64,000 bases of DNA from Thuidium tamariscinum (Eukaryota; Streptophyta; Bryopsida; Hypnales; Thuidiaceae): the NCBI GenBank assembly GCA_947034885.2, contig OX344749.2, positions 25,435,501-25,499,500 of the forward strand, read 5' to 3'. Made by a program: the position numbers and the translations under genes. Shown here piece by piece: positions 23,260-36,900 of the stretch (positions within the stretch are counted from its first letter, which is position 1; each line of letters opens with the position of its first letter). The notes under the pieces are model-generated. The model was not told where the DNA came from. It searched no databases and worked only from the letters and a program-made list of their open reading frames with translations.

Positions 23260-23749
23260 ACAATGATGCTAGTGTGTGAGCATGAACATACAAGCATGTG
23301 AGCTTCCAATATGTATATAAGTAGATATACTACCACCTTTTTCTTTTTTTTCTTTTTTTTTGAAACACATAGACGATTTCCATTGCAAGGGGAAAAGGTA
23401 CAATGAACCAAGGGCAAGGCCCCGACAGAAAACCCAAATTTTTTGTTTTTTGTTTAACAAACCAGAACAACGGCACTAACATCCCAACAACCAAAACTAA
23501 AGTACAACAGAACAGAAGAGTGAGCGCCGAAGCAGGAAACCATAACAACAACGGTCGCAGAGCACCGAGGCCCAATATACTACCACCTTTGAAGATGTTT
23601 ATAGTAAAAATATCTATAATATACGTACCTATAGTATAAATATACTCTTATCATAGAAGGTTTCTATAGTATAAGCACCTATATTATAGGTGCATAATCT
23701 TTGAGGCTCATAAGCTCACACTTCTATACTCACATACTAGCAACCCTTG
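23260..23749. mobile_element. hAT-like MITE, family D copy 2, 8-bp duplication
   Basis: TACAACAT occurs at 23252-23259 and 23750-23757, immediately outside the element; 8 bp is the hallmark of hAT transposition. The uninterrupted family C sequence has TACAACAT once, which confirms the insertion. The ends are CAATGATGCTAGTGTGTGAG and CTCACATACTAGCAACCCTTG. Without the LINE fragment inside, it is about 240 bp, like the other copies. Confidence 0.85.
23341..23574 (-). mobile_element. 5'-truncated LINE-like or SINE tail with 16-bp duplication
   Basis: A 16-bp direct repeat, ATATACTACCACCTTT, brackets this 234-bp insert (23325-23340 and 23575-23590). On the minus strand the insert is GC-richer than its host and ends in an A-rich tail (a CAAAAAAAAAGAAAAAAAAG-like run). 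A long target duplication with a tail is typical of target-primed reverse transcription. The minus-strand frame at 23330-23575 is open but has no reverse-transcriptase motif, so it is a 3' end or a SINE. Confidence 0.8.
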
Positions 23750-24338
23750 TACAACATATTGGAAAAAATAGTAAGTAGAAAAAAATAGACAATGATAAAA
23801 AAATAAAAAAATAGTTAAGAATTTAGTTGATTAATTAAATTTGTCAATTCAAAAGTTTGTAATGTTTGTAATGTTGTAATAGATAATCTACACCCAATGT
23901 TTTTAATTTTTTTTTAAAACAAAAAATTGTAATTGAATTTAATCAAGGAATTCAAATGGTTTATTTTAGAAATTTGAATCGATAACAACGTGCAAATAAA
24001 GAATCCTTGTAACTTTTGACTCATTGATCAAAATGGAATGATTCAAAGCTTTCTATGTACACCTAAATCTAAAAGATTCAATTTTGAAATTTTGTTTATA
24101 AGAAAAAAAGAATTTTTTCAAATTTGTCCAAATTGCTCAAGTTGAAAAAAAACATATCATGCAATTAGTTTTTAACTATGTACTTATAAGCTTTAAAAGT
24201 TGTTGGACCTTAAAGATATTTCTCATCCACATGTTGTGTAAAAATTTCAAAGAAAAATAATGAAATCTCGAGTCACATGATCTTACTCAAAGTTTCTATA
24301 TTGCCAAAAAAATGCACCTTAGTCCTTTAGGGGGTTAA

Positions 24339-26275
24339 AAACAAGATCCTCTAATTACAAATTCTAGAAAGAAGATAAATTTTGATATATAGACCTATTT
24401 TAAAAGATTTTTTTTCTTCAATTTTTGGCATATTTTCTAATTTTTGACTTAAAGAACTTTAGAAATTAATACCTTAAGGATTAGGCTCGTTTGGATATAG
24501 TTCTTTCAACAAGCATAATTGTATGGAATAAAATTGATGATTACCATCATTGAAACTTACTTAGCTTTTCTATTAAAAAACACACTTTTTTTAAAGATGA
24601 CACCTTTGATAGGATTAGTGAAAGATGTTCAGTTAGGCAATACTTTGTATGTATGATGGAATTGAAATCCTCAAACTGTAAAATCACTTAAGTGCTCCCA
24701 AATTGTAATTTTTTCCCATTGATATATATCATCATGATTCTATCATATAATTTTTTCAAATCATTATGAAATTTGGAAAAAAAGATAGGAATATGTGAAG
24801 TGACAACTTAGAGAACCTTCTCCACTCTCAAAAATTCACTCAAAATTGTGTACTTGATTATTTTTTGACTCAATAGAGAAGTAATCTAAGGTCTCTTTAG
24901 GCTTTACAAACTATTAGCAACATTAACATTTTCAAATTTTCTACAAATGTAAATTTGAAAGTCACATTGTGGTCTTGTTGTCCTTTAGGAATTAAACAAC
25001 TGTCTTTAATGTAGAAAATGCTTCACCTTCCATTGGTTGTCTTTATGCACTTAGCTTGTCACAATTAGAAGTATGGCAAGTTTTGGACTCAAGCTATACG
25101 ATTGATTATTCCAATTATATGTTTGTAGCACAAAAGTTGTATAGAATGTAATGATATGTATCATATTTCAAAAAAAATTGAGAAAAAACTTACCAAGATG
25201 GCTTTGAAATAATTATATACATAGTAGCTTAGTTTTGACATTTTTTTTCCTTAAAATCACATAAAATTTCACAAACTTTGATATTTTAAGCAATCACAAT
25301 TTTGGCATCATTCAACATAATATGCACTAATTTGAATGCACACCACTCAAAATGTGTAAAACCTATGTGTAAATATATTAAAATAAAACTATGATCAAAG
25401 AAAACTTATAATATGTTCTAGTTTTAAAAATTATTTTGAGATTTTTGATTGAATTAAGGATAAGGTCTCAGTAGCCATTGTTAGTGATCTATAGGTTGCA
25501 ATATGAATCATTATTGACTATACTTTATGTCATTTTGAAAATTTATGTTCCATTAGATAACAATCTTGAATTAATCAAATAATTAATTTTCTTACTCACT
25601 TCTTTGTAATATCCCATATTAGACATCACTTCATACTTTACAAGTCTTTGTGTCCAAAGTAGTATTTTGATCTCTTTTTATTTAATGCATTGTAGTTTTC
25701 AATTTATACACTAAATAATTATTGAGATAAAAAATATTAGCCATGCCAAAAATTATGTAAAGAATGACATAATTTCTCATTCATAATGTGCCATCTATTT
25801 CTGAAAATATTTCTTTGTCGATGACATTGTAGCACATTATTTTACTAATAAAAGAAAATTGAAGTGTTTGAGGTTAATTATCTGAGTTTTGAGTAATGAC
25901 AATATTATGAGATTGAAGTTATAACCACATTCATAATTTTGTTTTATTGATTTAAAAGGTTGTACAATGACAAGATAGGAGGCAAATTTGTAAAAAAGTT
26001 GAATTCTCATGGAACATGTATAATAGCAATTGCTAAACTAAAAACCCTTGTGCACCATTCTTTAAAAATGGTTATACAATATGTATAGACTAGGAGTACC
26101 ATTGACAAGAAAATCCATAAGCCCACTTATACTACAATAGTAGTAATGCACCAATGATGATATTTAATATTTGCAACACTTATAAAAAACTCCAACACTA
26201 AATTTCAAGATAACTTCTATTGTATGTGAATTTCAAGATAACTACTATTGTATTTTGATCTCTTTTTGCTTAATG
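24339..26275. other. AT-rich DNA, no feature recognised
   Basis: I see no exon-like block, RNA gene or paired terminal repeat in this stretch. Confidence 0.5.
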
Positions 26276-26520
26276 CATATTCGTTATATTGAGACTTTTT
26301 GTAGATTTTGAGACAGAATGCTAGTTATTGGAGAATTCATTCTAAAAAATAGTAATTGAAACAAAAAATAAGTAATGCTGAAATAGTGGTCCTATAATAA
26401 AATTCTTAAAGTTGGTGTTGTTACCTATTTATAAAAAAATACTAGTAAAGAGATAAAGCAATTTATTCTCGAGTTGAGGATAAAAATGAGACTGTGAAAA
26501 CTCTCAATATAACGAATATG
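26276..26520. mobile_element. Inverted-repeat MITE, CATATTCGTTATATTGAGA ends
   Basis: The left end CATATTCGTTATATTGAGAC pairs with the right end CTCTCAATATAACGAATATG over about 20 bp. The element is 245 bp and non-coding. No flanking duplication is clear and no second copy is seen in the window. Confidence 0.6.
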
Positions 26521-26699
26521 ACCTTAAATTTTATATATTAATCCCTCCACTCTTATATTTTCTAGACTCAATTTGGTGAACATTTGATATGCATTCTTTG
26601 TATGTATTTTGTATCCATATCCATATTTTGTATCTATCTTCAATATCCATATTTGTACCCGTATCCAAAAGTATCCATATCTATATTGTTAATTTTTCA

Positions 26700-27959
26700 A
26701 GATCAACAACGTTGGAAGGAGGGACGGGGGATTTTTGTTAACAAGATCAACGGCTCTTGATTCTTGATTTTTACAAAGTGTGTGTGGATGGGTATAATTG
26801 CAACGTAAACTTCTGGTAGTACTGGGTCACAGGAGATAGTAGAAGTTGTCATGGCACCTCCAGGTTCCAGATTTTCTCAAGGAATTGAGGGAAAAGGTGA
26901 GCAAATCGGTTTGTTGGAAGCTAGAGGTGGTGTGACACCCCTTGGGAAGGACAAAAGATGATCCCCTGAGGTTCGTTCACCTTGAGTGAGACCTAGGTAA
27001 AAAAACATCAGTGTGTTTGTGAGCCTTTGATTGTAGCAAAGGGGCAAATAGTGCCACGGAGGGGTGAAACTATGAAGCGGAAGATCAAATTTTCCCAGGG
27101 AATGAAACCTAGAGAACGATTAAGCACCCGTAGAGGTGAAGAGAGCTACAATGAATTTCCCAGGGAATGAATCCTAGGCCTGACACAGACCACAAATGGA
27201 AACCTGCCTCCACAGCAAGTGAAGGTGCCGTGACAACCCCTAGTAAACCAATGGGTCTTTTAATTAGTCATTTCCCAAGTCTTCTCAGACCATGTTTCCA
27301 CTCAATGACATAACTTCGAATTGACCCTGTGAACCTCTCCTAGCTTGTAGCTCTGCAGTGACAACCCTGATTGAATGTGAAGAATAGGTAGGAGGTGGGT
27401 GCGTTGCATTTCACCACCAATCTTGAAGTACCCAACTTTCGGCAAATTCCAGAGCTGGAACCACCAGGTCTGATACTGTACTCCCTCGTGATCAAGCCCT
27501 CCAGCAACCTTGTCAGGGAATTCCAAACCAAGCCTGGTCTGAAGCGGTTACAATTTAATTGTCAACCCAAGTCACATGTCTGTTTGTTCGATTGACATCC
27601 CAAATGTGGAGAGGCAAGTCCCACAACCCAAAAACGTCCATGGAAAGCATTCCTGAGCACCCTTCCAGCGCAGAAGAATAGATTTCTCAGTCTTCTGGAA
27701 CATTCTAAACCACTCCGTTACTCCAAGTTACAAGGTGTGAAGGAGTTTACTTGACATAGCTTCCCTTTGCACACCATAAATTGACCAGATTTTCTGCCAA
27801 CCCTAATTGCTTGCAAGTGCTGGACGCTGCATTGTACTGTACATACCTGAGGTCGATCACATTGAAAAAACTCTCCTTGCTCGCTCGGCCTCCTTTTTCC
27901 TGATCGTTAGTTTTTGAGCTCCATCAAGGTCTACTTACCTCGCTGTCGAAGTATTCATC
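26700..27959. other. GC-richer DNA upstream of a possible gene
   Basis: Composition rises here. The phrase TTTCCCAGGGAATGAA occurs twice (near 27091 and 27148). The open frames at 27302-27595 lie on both strands over the same bases and show no domain. A pyrimidine-rich leader (about 27860-27959) precedes the ATG at 27960. Confidence 0.35.
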
Positions 27960-30900
27960 ATGGCGAGGCCGACGCAGTCACAGATAGACGACATGTACAT
28001 GAATGTTTTGCAGTCGAGACCCAACATGCTGGATGTCGCCGTGGAACAAGCTGCTCTGAAAGCTGTAATCGCTCCGACACTATTTCTAATGTTGGTTGTT
28101 TCCCAATTTCACGCAGGAGCGATGTCTTTGAAGAATCTGTATGATGTACAGATACAGTCAGGACTCATCCACATTCACCACATAACGCCCTGTGGATTAA
28201 AAGGACGACAATTTATGAGGTCTTCTGAGTGACGAGATCTTAAAATTGGAGATTTTGACACTGATTTCAAGTCAGATTGATTGATTCTGATATCCGTAGC
28301 ACAAATTTTTCAAGCTGATCGCCACATCCCAAAATGCCTACAATATTTTGCCCTGAATCATATACATTACCTCAGCCATTACCACCAAAGCTGACGAATC
28401 TGTCAAGTTTGTTGGCGATGACGATTGCTAATCACTGAGCGACCTGCCATTTCACAGTAATAACACATCTCTCGCCCTGGCAAAAACTGTGCAGAAAGGA
28501 CCCAACATAAGTCGTCTGTTATACGCCGGCAAAATTCCCGAGGACAAGCAGCCGGAAACCTCAAAGGACCGCGTAGTCGGTAATCTTCAACCAATCACCG
28601 CATTTCCGTAAACTGCTTACACAAGTCTTAAACCCTAAAGGACCAAGAATTCACGGTTACGATCCCACCCAATTTGATTGACCACAACGTAAGAATACAA
28701 TTCAGACAGGGTCAAATTTCGTATCACCAGAATCATTGAAGAACACCGCATGCATAGGAGAGAAAATCAAATGAATTGAACAGAAAAAAACATTCCCACA
28801 TGACCTCAAATAAACTCAAGACCCAATTAGGTATTCCCAAGACTACTAAAAATCGAGTTGGCCGCCGTGACTAGGTGTGCAGGATGGCACGAATCGACGA
28901 TGAGAGGTGCAGGGCCGATCTCCAGAATGACAGGGTTTTTGATGGTGTACCCGACGTGTGTAGTGCATTTACTTGAGGTAACCCAAAGCACAGAAACAAG
29001 AGAACAAAGCAAGATTGAATTTCTTCACCTGGGGGTCGGATGTTTGTTTCTTTGTTGCAATTGGGAAGGGATGGTTCGCGCAGGCGGAGACGCCGACGCT
29101 GATGCATGTGGTGGCAGCGTTGCGCGGCGAAGGCAAACTGGCGCCCATTCTGGAAGGAGTGTGCATCCTCGCCTTCACGGAAATGGTAAGATTCAGTGGA
29201 ACTCCTGAAAACTGGATGAACTCCTGATTTCATGTCTCTCTGTCTATCATGCTGCCATTTCACAACTGGATATGGATGAAAAAAAATTATATTTTGTTTT
29301 TGAGATGAAGTCATACATCTACTACAAGTCATAAAAATTTGAAAGTTTTTGGGGAACATCTGAAATTACTGTGAATGTTCTTAAGAAAAGAAAAAAATGA
29401 AGAAAATTCATATCAAATACAAAATATACTTGAAAATTCTGAAATTATCTCCGCGGATGATTATTGTAGTGTAAAACATCATCACATCCTTATCTTTCTA
29501 ATTTAATGTCTTTAGAATGCATCATGACTAAATGATTATTTAATTTTATTAATCACTTAAAAAATTATTAATTTTTTTAATTGAATTCCAATGTTTAATA
29601 TATTGGTTCAATTCTTATTTATAAATTTTGCAAGACAATAAAATATTATAAATCTCAAACAATACAATTTTATATGTGTGTATATCTCTCTCTATATATA
29701 AGAGAATAAACAATAACAAAAGCAAAAAAGTTTGGAAAATAGCGTAGTGTTTATTTCTCAAGGCCATTTAATTATTGTCACCTAGACGTGAAGAATAGTG
29801 ACAATATAGGTGCAACTTCGAGCTTGGCCAGCATGGATGAATGTATATATTAAAAGTGAAAATCTAGGTCCATATGATGAATTCATTCTTGAAGATTTTA
29901 ACGTGATTCAAAAGGTAATTGTTTCAACTCAAATGATATCATGAAAAATTCTCGAAAAATAACGATGATGCTATATATGTAAAGCATATATAAAAAGATA
30001 TTGTATATAGTTAAAAATAAATTTGAATTTGGAAATTAAAAATTAAAAATTTCTAGAAATAAAAGAAGATTGGAAATATTATATATATATGAATATATGA
30101 TAGAATTGTTTATTTTTTGATTTGGATCTAAATTGTTAATAGTAGTTGTTCAACATATTTTAAACAACCAAAAAGACATGACATGGAACTTTTTGTTTAG
30201 ATAAATATCTCAATCAACAAGTCATTTTTTCAATATAAACTTCTATTAACTCCATTGTAATTCACCAATTTAATATATTAATTAATAAGCCAACTAATTT
30301 GCAAGCTAGAAAAATTGTCATTCCATCAATATATCACTCACTTTGTCTTTTTGATCTACCAATATATTGCTTTAGAAAGTAGGAATAGATTGTTCCTTGA
30401 ATGGTGAACTTAGGGTTAATCCACTCACTTTGTACTAGATGAAATTTGGTAGACTAAGTGACAAATTTGGTAGATTGAGAGACATGTGTGGCTCAATAAA
30501 TCTAGTATGTTGAAGTATATATTAGTGGATTGAATAATATTTGATATAATTGGATGATAATTAGTGTATTGAGTGATAGATTTGACTAACTAATTTGGTA
30601 GAGTCAGTGATAGGTTTTCAATTGACATGATTGATTTAGATAGATTAATGGATTTGGAATTTTAATAGATTGAATGACAAATTTGAATTATGTAACCTAA
30701 TAGATTGAATAATAGATTTGTAGATGGAATGATTGACCTAGATAGATTAATGCATTAAGTGAAATTTGATAGATTGAGTGGCAAATTATAATTGACAAAT
30801 CTAATAGATTAAGTAACCAATTTAGATGGATTAGTAAATTGAAAGCTCTTTTATACATACTCATAATATAAGCAAGTTTAGCATGTGTCTACTATCCCTT

Positions 30901-33900
30901 GCCATTGACTTTTCATTAGTCCTTGAGTAGTCCAATGCTCAAAATTTGGCCTTCTCCTATGAGACATTTGGCCATTACAGTCTCATAAGTTGTATTGTGA
31001 AATCTTCCACTATAATTCCAAAGTCGATTTCCTTAATTCTCTCACAATCTCAACAATTATATCTTTTGGATCTTATTTTTTTAATTAGAAATGCCAACTT
31101 GAGTGGCAATTTATAGATTGCTTTTGAGGTTCATCTTAAGCACTCATGGGTTAAAATTTACTAATGAATCAAGCTACTCTAATCCTTGAAGGATGGACTT
31201 GTGGCAGTGGAAATCATGCATTTTGATACCATGTCACATCATCTATTTTGAATAAGCTAAATATATTTTTTTGAATTCAAAGTAGTGTAGAAGATCTCTC
31301 TTTTCCACCCCTAATATCAAGGATGAATAACTGCGCTTTTGTCCTACAAAGAAAGATTCTTTGTCATCCATTGGATGCAAAACATCCTTACCCTTGTTTA
31401 TAGGCTAAAGAAGTTTGTCTAGACTCTAATTTGCAGAGCATGTCTACATAGTGTGGCCTAGAATATATCTTTCATGGCTCACAATCAACAATGCTAGTAT
31501 GTAAGCCTTGAGCATATATATAAGTAAACATCATGCAACCATTGAAGGTGTGGATAATATAAACACCCATAATATAGGTATTTATAGCATATATGGACTA
31601 TTAACATAAGTGATTGATTTGATATAGACACTTATATCATAAATGTATAGTCTTCTTGGCTCATGGACTTGGAGCTCTAAGCTCACATAATAGCAACCCT
31701 CAAATCCCATGTACTAAATCTAGATAGTTATCATTTCTATTGCATAGTAAGTGTTGAATTACTTTTTTTTTTTTTTTTTTCATATTTGACCACATGATCT
31801 AGGACTTAATTTGTATGAAATTGAATTGAAGAAATATAAGAAACTTTGATCGCTTAGATTGCGAGATAATTGTGATTGAATAAAGGAAAGGATTTTTATT
31901 GCACTATAATTGACTAACTTTTAAGGCTTTGAATTTTTTTAACTAAACAAAGAAATCTTTCAAAACCAATTATGAATTAAAAAATTTACATTGAAGAATT
32001 GAATTGAGAGTCTTGGGGAAAATTTCCCAAAAAATAATGTGATCTTTATTCTTAAGAATGTTTTCTAATAGAAGTAAGTATAAGATAGAAGAAAAAAATA
32101 AAATGTTGATTGAAGATTAAATTGAAATGCACTAATCCCAAACAAAAGATTATTTAGCAAGCAAAATAAACCATGTGCAACTTTTTATCTAATAAATTGT
32201 GAAAATCAAAGTATAAAATGAATCCCATGAGTTTTTTTTGAAGGAGATGTTGTGATTGCTTGAAAAAAAAAGACTCTTTGTGACTTTCTCATCACTAGTT
32301 TAAATTGAGTGTATCAAAGCTTTTCGGATGTATACAAAAATATTTTTTTAAAGAGTTTTCTAAAAATTTGTTTTGGATTTTTTAAATGGATTTGCTACTT
32401 GACCACCTCCATCTTGAGTTTTGAGTGGCATACCTCTTGTTTCTATTAGCACCAATTAAAACGCAAATCAAATTTTCCAAAAATTGAGATCATAAGAACC
32501 TACTTGAACCTTCAAGAGTTCCATGAGGGAAATCATGGTCCTCTAGGACTTAAACATCTAAATGATTCATTGACAATTTATTAGATTGAGCAAAAGAAAT
32601 TGAATTGGGTGATTGATTTGAGTAAATTAGTAGTTTGAGTGATTTTTGGTGGATTGATTGACAAATTTGAATTGACCAATCCATTATTTAGTTTTTTGTT
32701 AGATGAAATCCAAAATCAAATGAAGATTGTTTGGCTTTGTAATGGGGGTTACTTGAGAAACTAACTTAGTGAATAATTTAAAGACAAATTGACAAATTGA
32801 TTTATTGGCAACAATTCATGTACAATATATTGAAGATTAGGAAGATACAAAAAAGAATCAATACCTACATACTACATAGAATTACCAATGGATAGATAAA
32901 TGGATATGTAATTGATTGACTTTATTAATTAAGAAATTTTCCACATGACTTGCTCAACTTTGAATATGAGAATATATATTATGCACACATGAATGCGATA
33001 CTTAACCAATTACTTTGGTAGAAAATAATTGCATCTTGAGGTTGTTGCAATGTACCAAGTTCTAGTAGGATGAAAACTCAAAAAAAAATCTAAAACTACA
33101 TTAAATAAATGTTAGGGAGATAAAGCACTTAATATGCTAGTAACTTATGTTACATACACACATATACATACACATTTAACCAATTTCTTATCATCAAATC
33201 AATAAATAACTTTTTCATTTCAAATTAGTCGATAATTTAGTTTGAGTTATCTAATTATCCATCAAATTATTTGACTATGTTAGTCATTTTTAATGAAATT
33301 CTAACCATCTTAAAGTTTTTCTTTCAATCTTCCAGACAAATACTTACAATTCATATTTTCAATTTTTTTCCAATTCAAAGTCCACCATACCACCCACCTT
33401 GCAATGATATGATTCCATATGATTCCATATGATACAATATTTTTTTTTTAAGTTCATAAAAGATTGTAAATATTGGCATGCAATAACAATTGCATTGTAA
33501 TATAAAATTTGAAAATTGATCTTTGGATGTTTCATAAACAGATCATTGAAATAAATATCAACATACTCAAATGTGGTAGAATTTTCACAGACATGGCTAA
33601 GGTTTGATACTTTCTTTAATAAAAGATTAATCAAAATATAATTCATATCATATATTAATTTGCAATTCAAATTTTGAACTTCCAATTATAAAAACAAATA
33701 TAAATGCTAAAATTTTCAAATTGATATTAAAATTAAATATTATTTTTATTATTTTTAACTTTAAATTGATATTACAAGTAATTGTGAAACCTCTTTCCTA
33801 TCCACATCATTAGGATGAATGGCCAGTTGCTTTGGAATCATTAAGAGCCACTGTTGAAGATCTTTTAATTTACGACCCCAATGAAATATGGGCTTGTAAG

Positions 33901-36900
33901 ATTTTTTTCATGATCCACCACTATATTTTGCACTAAAATTTTAAAACATTATAATAGGAATTATGTACATGTAATAACATAAAGGTTAGTATCAATAATA
34001 TTGATGATTGAATTATTAATTAAATTAATTTTCTTGTTGTATTTTCATGCCAAAAAAAATGAAATTTTCGTTATTTTTTTTTAATATATTCACTATTTGT
34101 TATCTAAATTCACTACAAGAATAATAGAAATAATTGTTAAATTCCTAAAAATTTTAAATTGAAAAAAACCCCTCCAATCTTCTTTCAATTGTTCAATTAT
34201 TTCTTTTCCTTTGAAAATTTAGCCAAATCAAATGGCTCAAAGGATAAGAATCTTCCAACAAAAAAATTTGATGTTGTACTACAGTAAGATTTTTTTTTCC
34301 ATCCAACTTTTACCACTAAATATCCAACACTCTTTGTTGGATTTTTGAAATTTGTTTTAAATTGAATCCAAAAGAACATTTTGATAAGTGCGATCGTTTT
34401 AAAAAAATTATAATTATACAAATTCAAACAAGACATGTTGGAGATCACATGTTAGAAAATAAAATACAACAATTATATCACTTATGGATTGAAAGATCAT
34501 AATGTTTAATCATGAGGGTGTTAGAATTGTGAAAGTCATTTGGAGTCTTTCAATTTTTTTTCAAATATCAAATCTAAAAAACTGGTCACCTAAGAAAAAT
34601 AAGGTTAAAAGCCATAACATGCAGAACTCCAATCATTGTATGGCTTTTCAAATCTACTCTATAATTTTTGGAATGAACTTCTAATGTAATTTTTTCTCCA
34701 AGATGTTGTGTATTTGAGGCTCATTTCCATGAGCCTCAATTCTAGAATTTCAAGATATGCAATTAAAATCCTTATAAAAATTGAAATATTTGGAGTAGAA
34801 AATTTACAATCATGAATTTTCAAAATGAGATTTTCCTTGCTAAAACTAAAATTCAAAAATAGTTTTGTATATGTATAAATTATTAAAAATAACAACTTAG
34901 TGAAGTTGTATTTAACTTCAAAGCATTGTTGAAACCGGAATTTGATGCCTTGGGCATTCATGGGTTAAATGTAAATGTAAATTTTTTGTATTTAAAGGTA
35001 CGTGGTGAAATTTAAAGTAAGAGCCCCTACTTGTGTCATGCAATTATTTGTGCCTATTTGTAGGCACTTTGTACTAGTAGAGGACATTTGAAAGTTTAAA
35101 GAGCACACTACCAATAGGTAATGGCACAAATAGGATAAATTCTTATTTGTGATACAAATTGATAGAGTCTCCTACCTTGATAAGTCTCCTAAATAAAAAC
35201 TTATGCATGTTTTTCATATTGTTTTATCCACCTGACGACTTGTAAGGCCAACCATCTAAAATTTGTTAAATTTATTTTTGATAGCCAAAGAGACAATATA
35301 CGGAGGCCTAACAAAGCCTAATAAGCAAAAAAAATAAAATTTTGGAGCCTAAACTATGTTTTGTGGTCTAGCTATGATAAACCATGGTTAAAGGAAATTT
35401 ATTTACTTTCATTTTAATTCATGTAATTCTAGTTATATAAACCAAAGTCTCCTCCCTTAACTTCTGATTGGTTCTTTTGCTCATGTACAATTTTTAAAAT
35501 TATGTATTCAAAATCAAGAATGTTTTTCATACAAAAACAAAGTAATACATTTAGATTTATATAAGTTTTGTAAGCAAATTTTTTAACTGGTCTCTTCAAT
35601 TGGAATTTCAATGTCATTCTCTAATAATTATAGATTATAATTAGAATAGTTGTAAAAGACATGAGGTTTGTTTATAGAAAAAGTACCTAGTATTTTATTC
35701 AAATTCAAAATCAAGTTAGGTTTAATTTGAAATAGAAAAAGAATGAAAAAAATCATTTTAATTTGATAAATTTTGAAATGACTTTTTTTTAATCATAGCA
35801 CTCTACCATTATATCGTAAACAATATGGAAAAAACCATTTGTACTAGATTCATAGATTGAAATTGTATTGATTACATTTAGCACAACAAAGGTCTTATAA
35901 TACTATAGCTTTCTCTTCCAAACTACAAATACATTCAACATTTTGTGATAGTTTTAAATCTAAAATAATCTTCAATTAATTTTCACAAATAGATAATTTA
36001 TTATCCAACCAAACTACTATCATTGGTGAAATCATCCATTGTTGATGCAAATGTGGACATTGGACAAGCCTATTGTAAACTTCATTACACTAAAAATGTA
36101 CCTCCTATACTTTGGGATAAAAACCACTAGTACAATTCAATATATTGTTGGCTTTGACAACAAGACCATTTACCTTGTATTATGGTAATAAATGTGTCAC
36201 ATTCAATAATAAGAATCATGTTAGTTTTCAATCTGCAAGTTATTCATAGAACTCACATAGTATAGTAGAAATTAGATCACTATTATATTGATCAATTCCA
36301 TCTACTTCAAAAGAATCCCACATCTAAAACTAGTTAACTATTCATTGATTTTAATAAGGTGACGTAGACTTCGTAGTTGAAATAAGACATGGGTTGAACT
36401 AGCTAGTATACCATCAAAAGCAATTCCAACCTTTACAACAACTTGCTAACTTCCTAGTAAATGAGATATCATTAGGTGTCATGCATACTTCACCTTGCCA
36501 TCTTGCCCTTTAAGGTTTTATTACTCACTACAAATATCACCCAATATAATATAAAATAACATTCAAATATTAGAATTCATTATAAAGTGCCTTAAATGAG
36601 GGACTAAGAGCCAATGGTTGAAGATATCAGAGAAAAATGAAAGACAAAGTTTTTTGAAGCAACAAAATTGGTGTCTCATGGAATTTGTTGTTGTATTTCA
36701 ACAAGCCACCTTTATACTATTCCTTGTCAAACAACCTTTGAAGCTCTTGGAACCTTTGTACAAGGGTCATTGCAAGAAAGGGCGTCTGTTTTTGTAGCGT
36801 TCTAGATTTGGACGTTTTTTTTTCCGAGAGTACTATTTAATTAGAAAAACAATTTAAAAAAAACATGAAAAATATGAAAAATGCATATACCTTAAAGAAG

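Larger units (their letters stand above)
21391..24338. mobile_element. Family C TTAA element split by later insertions
   Basis: The left part (about 21391-21678) matches family C from GGTTTTGACA through GTGTAGATTACAAGATATT. The right part (about 23750-24338) continues with TGTACAACATATTGG and ends CCTTTAGGGGGTTAA. The intact copies at 12164 and 53724 have no DNA between these parts. The intervening 2.1 kb is a foldback element, a hAT-like MITE and a LINE tail. The left terminus is worn and only approximate. Confidence 0.7.

Noticed and set aside
28871-29359. 162-codon minus-strand ORF
   Set aside because: It overlaps the better plus-strand exon at 29084-29185 with its splice sites, and has no recognisable motif.
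34111-34910. Possible CACTA element from CACTACAAGA to TTAGTG
   Set aside because: The two ends do not pair beyond the first few bases and the 3-bp flanks differ.
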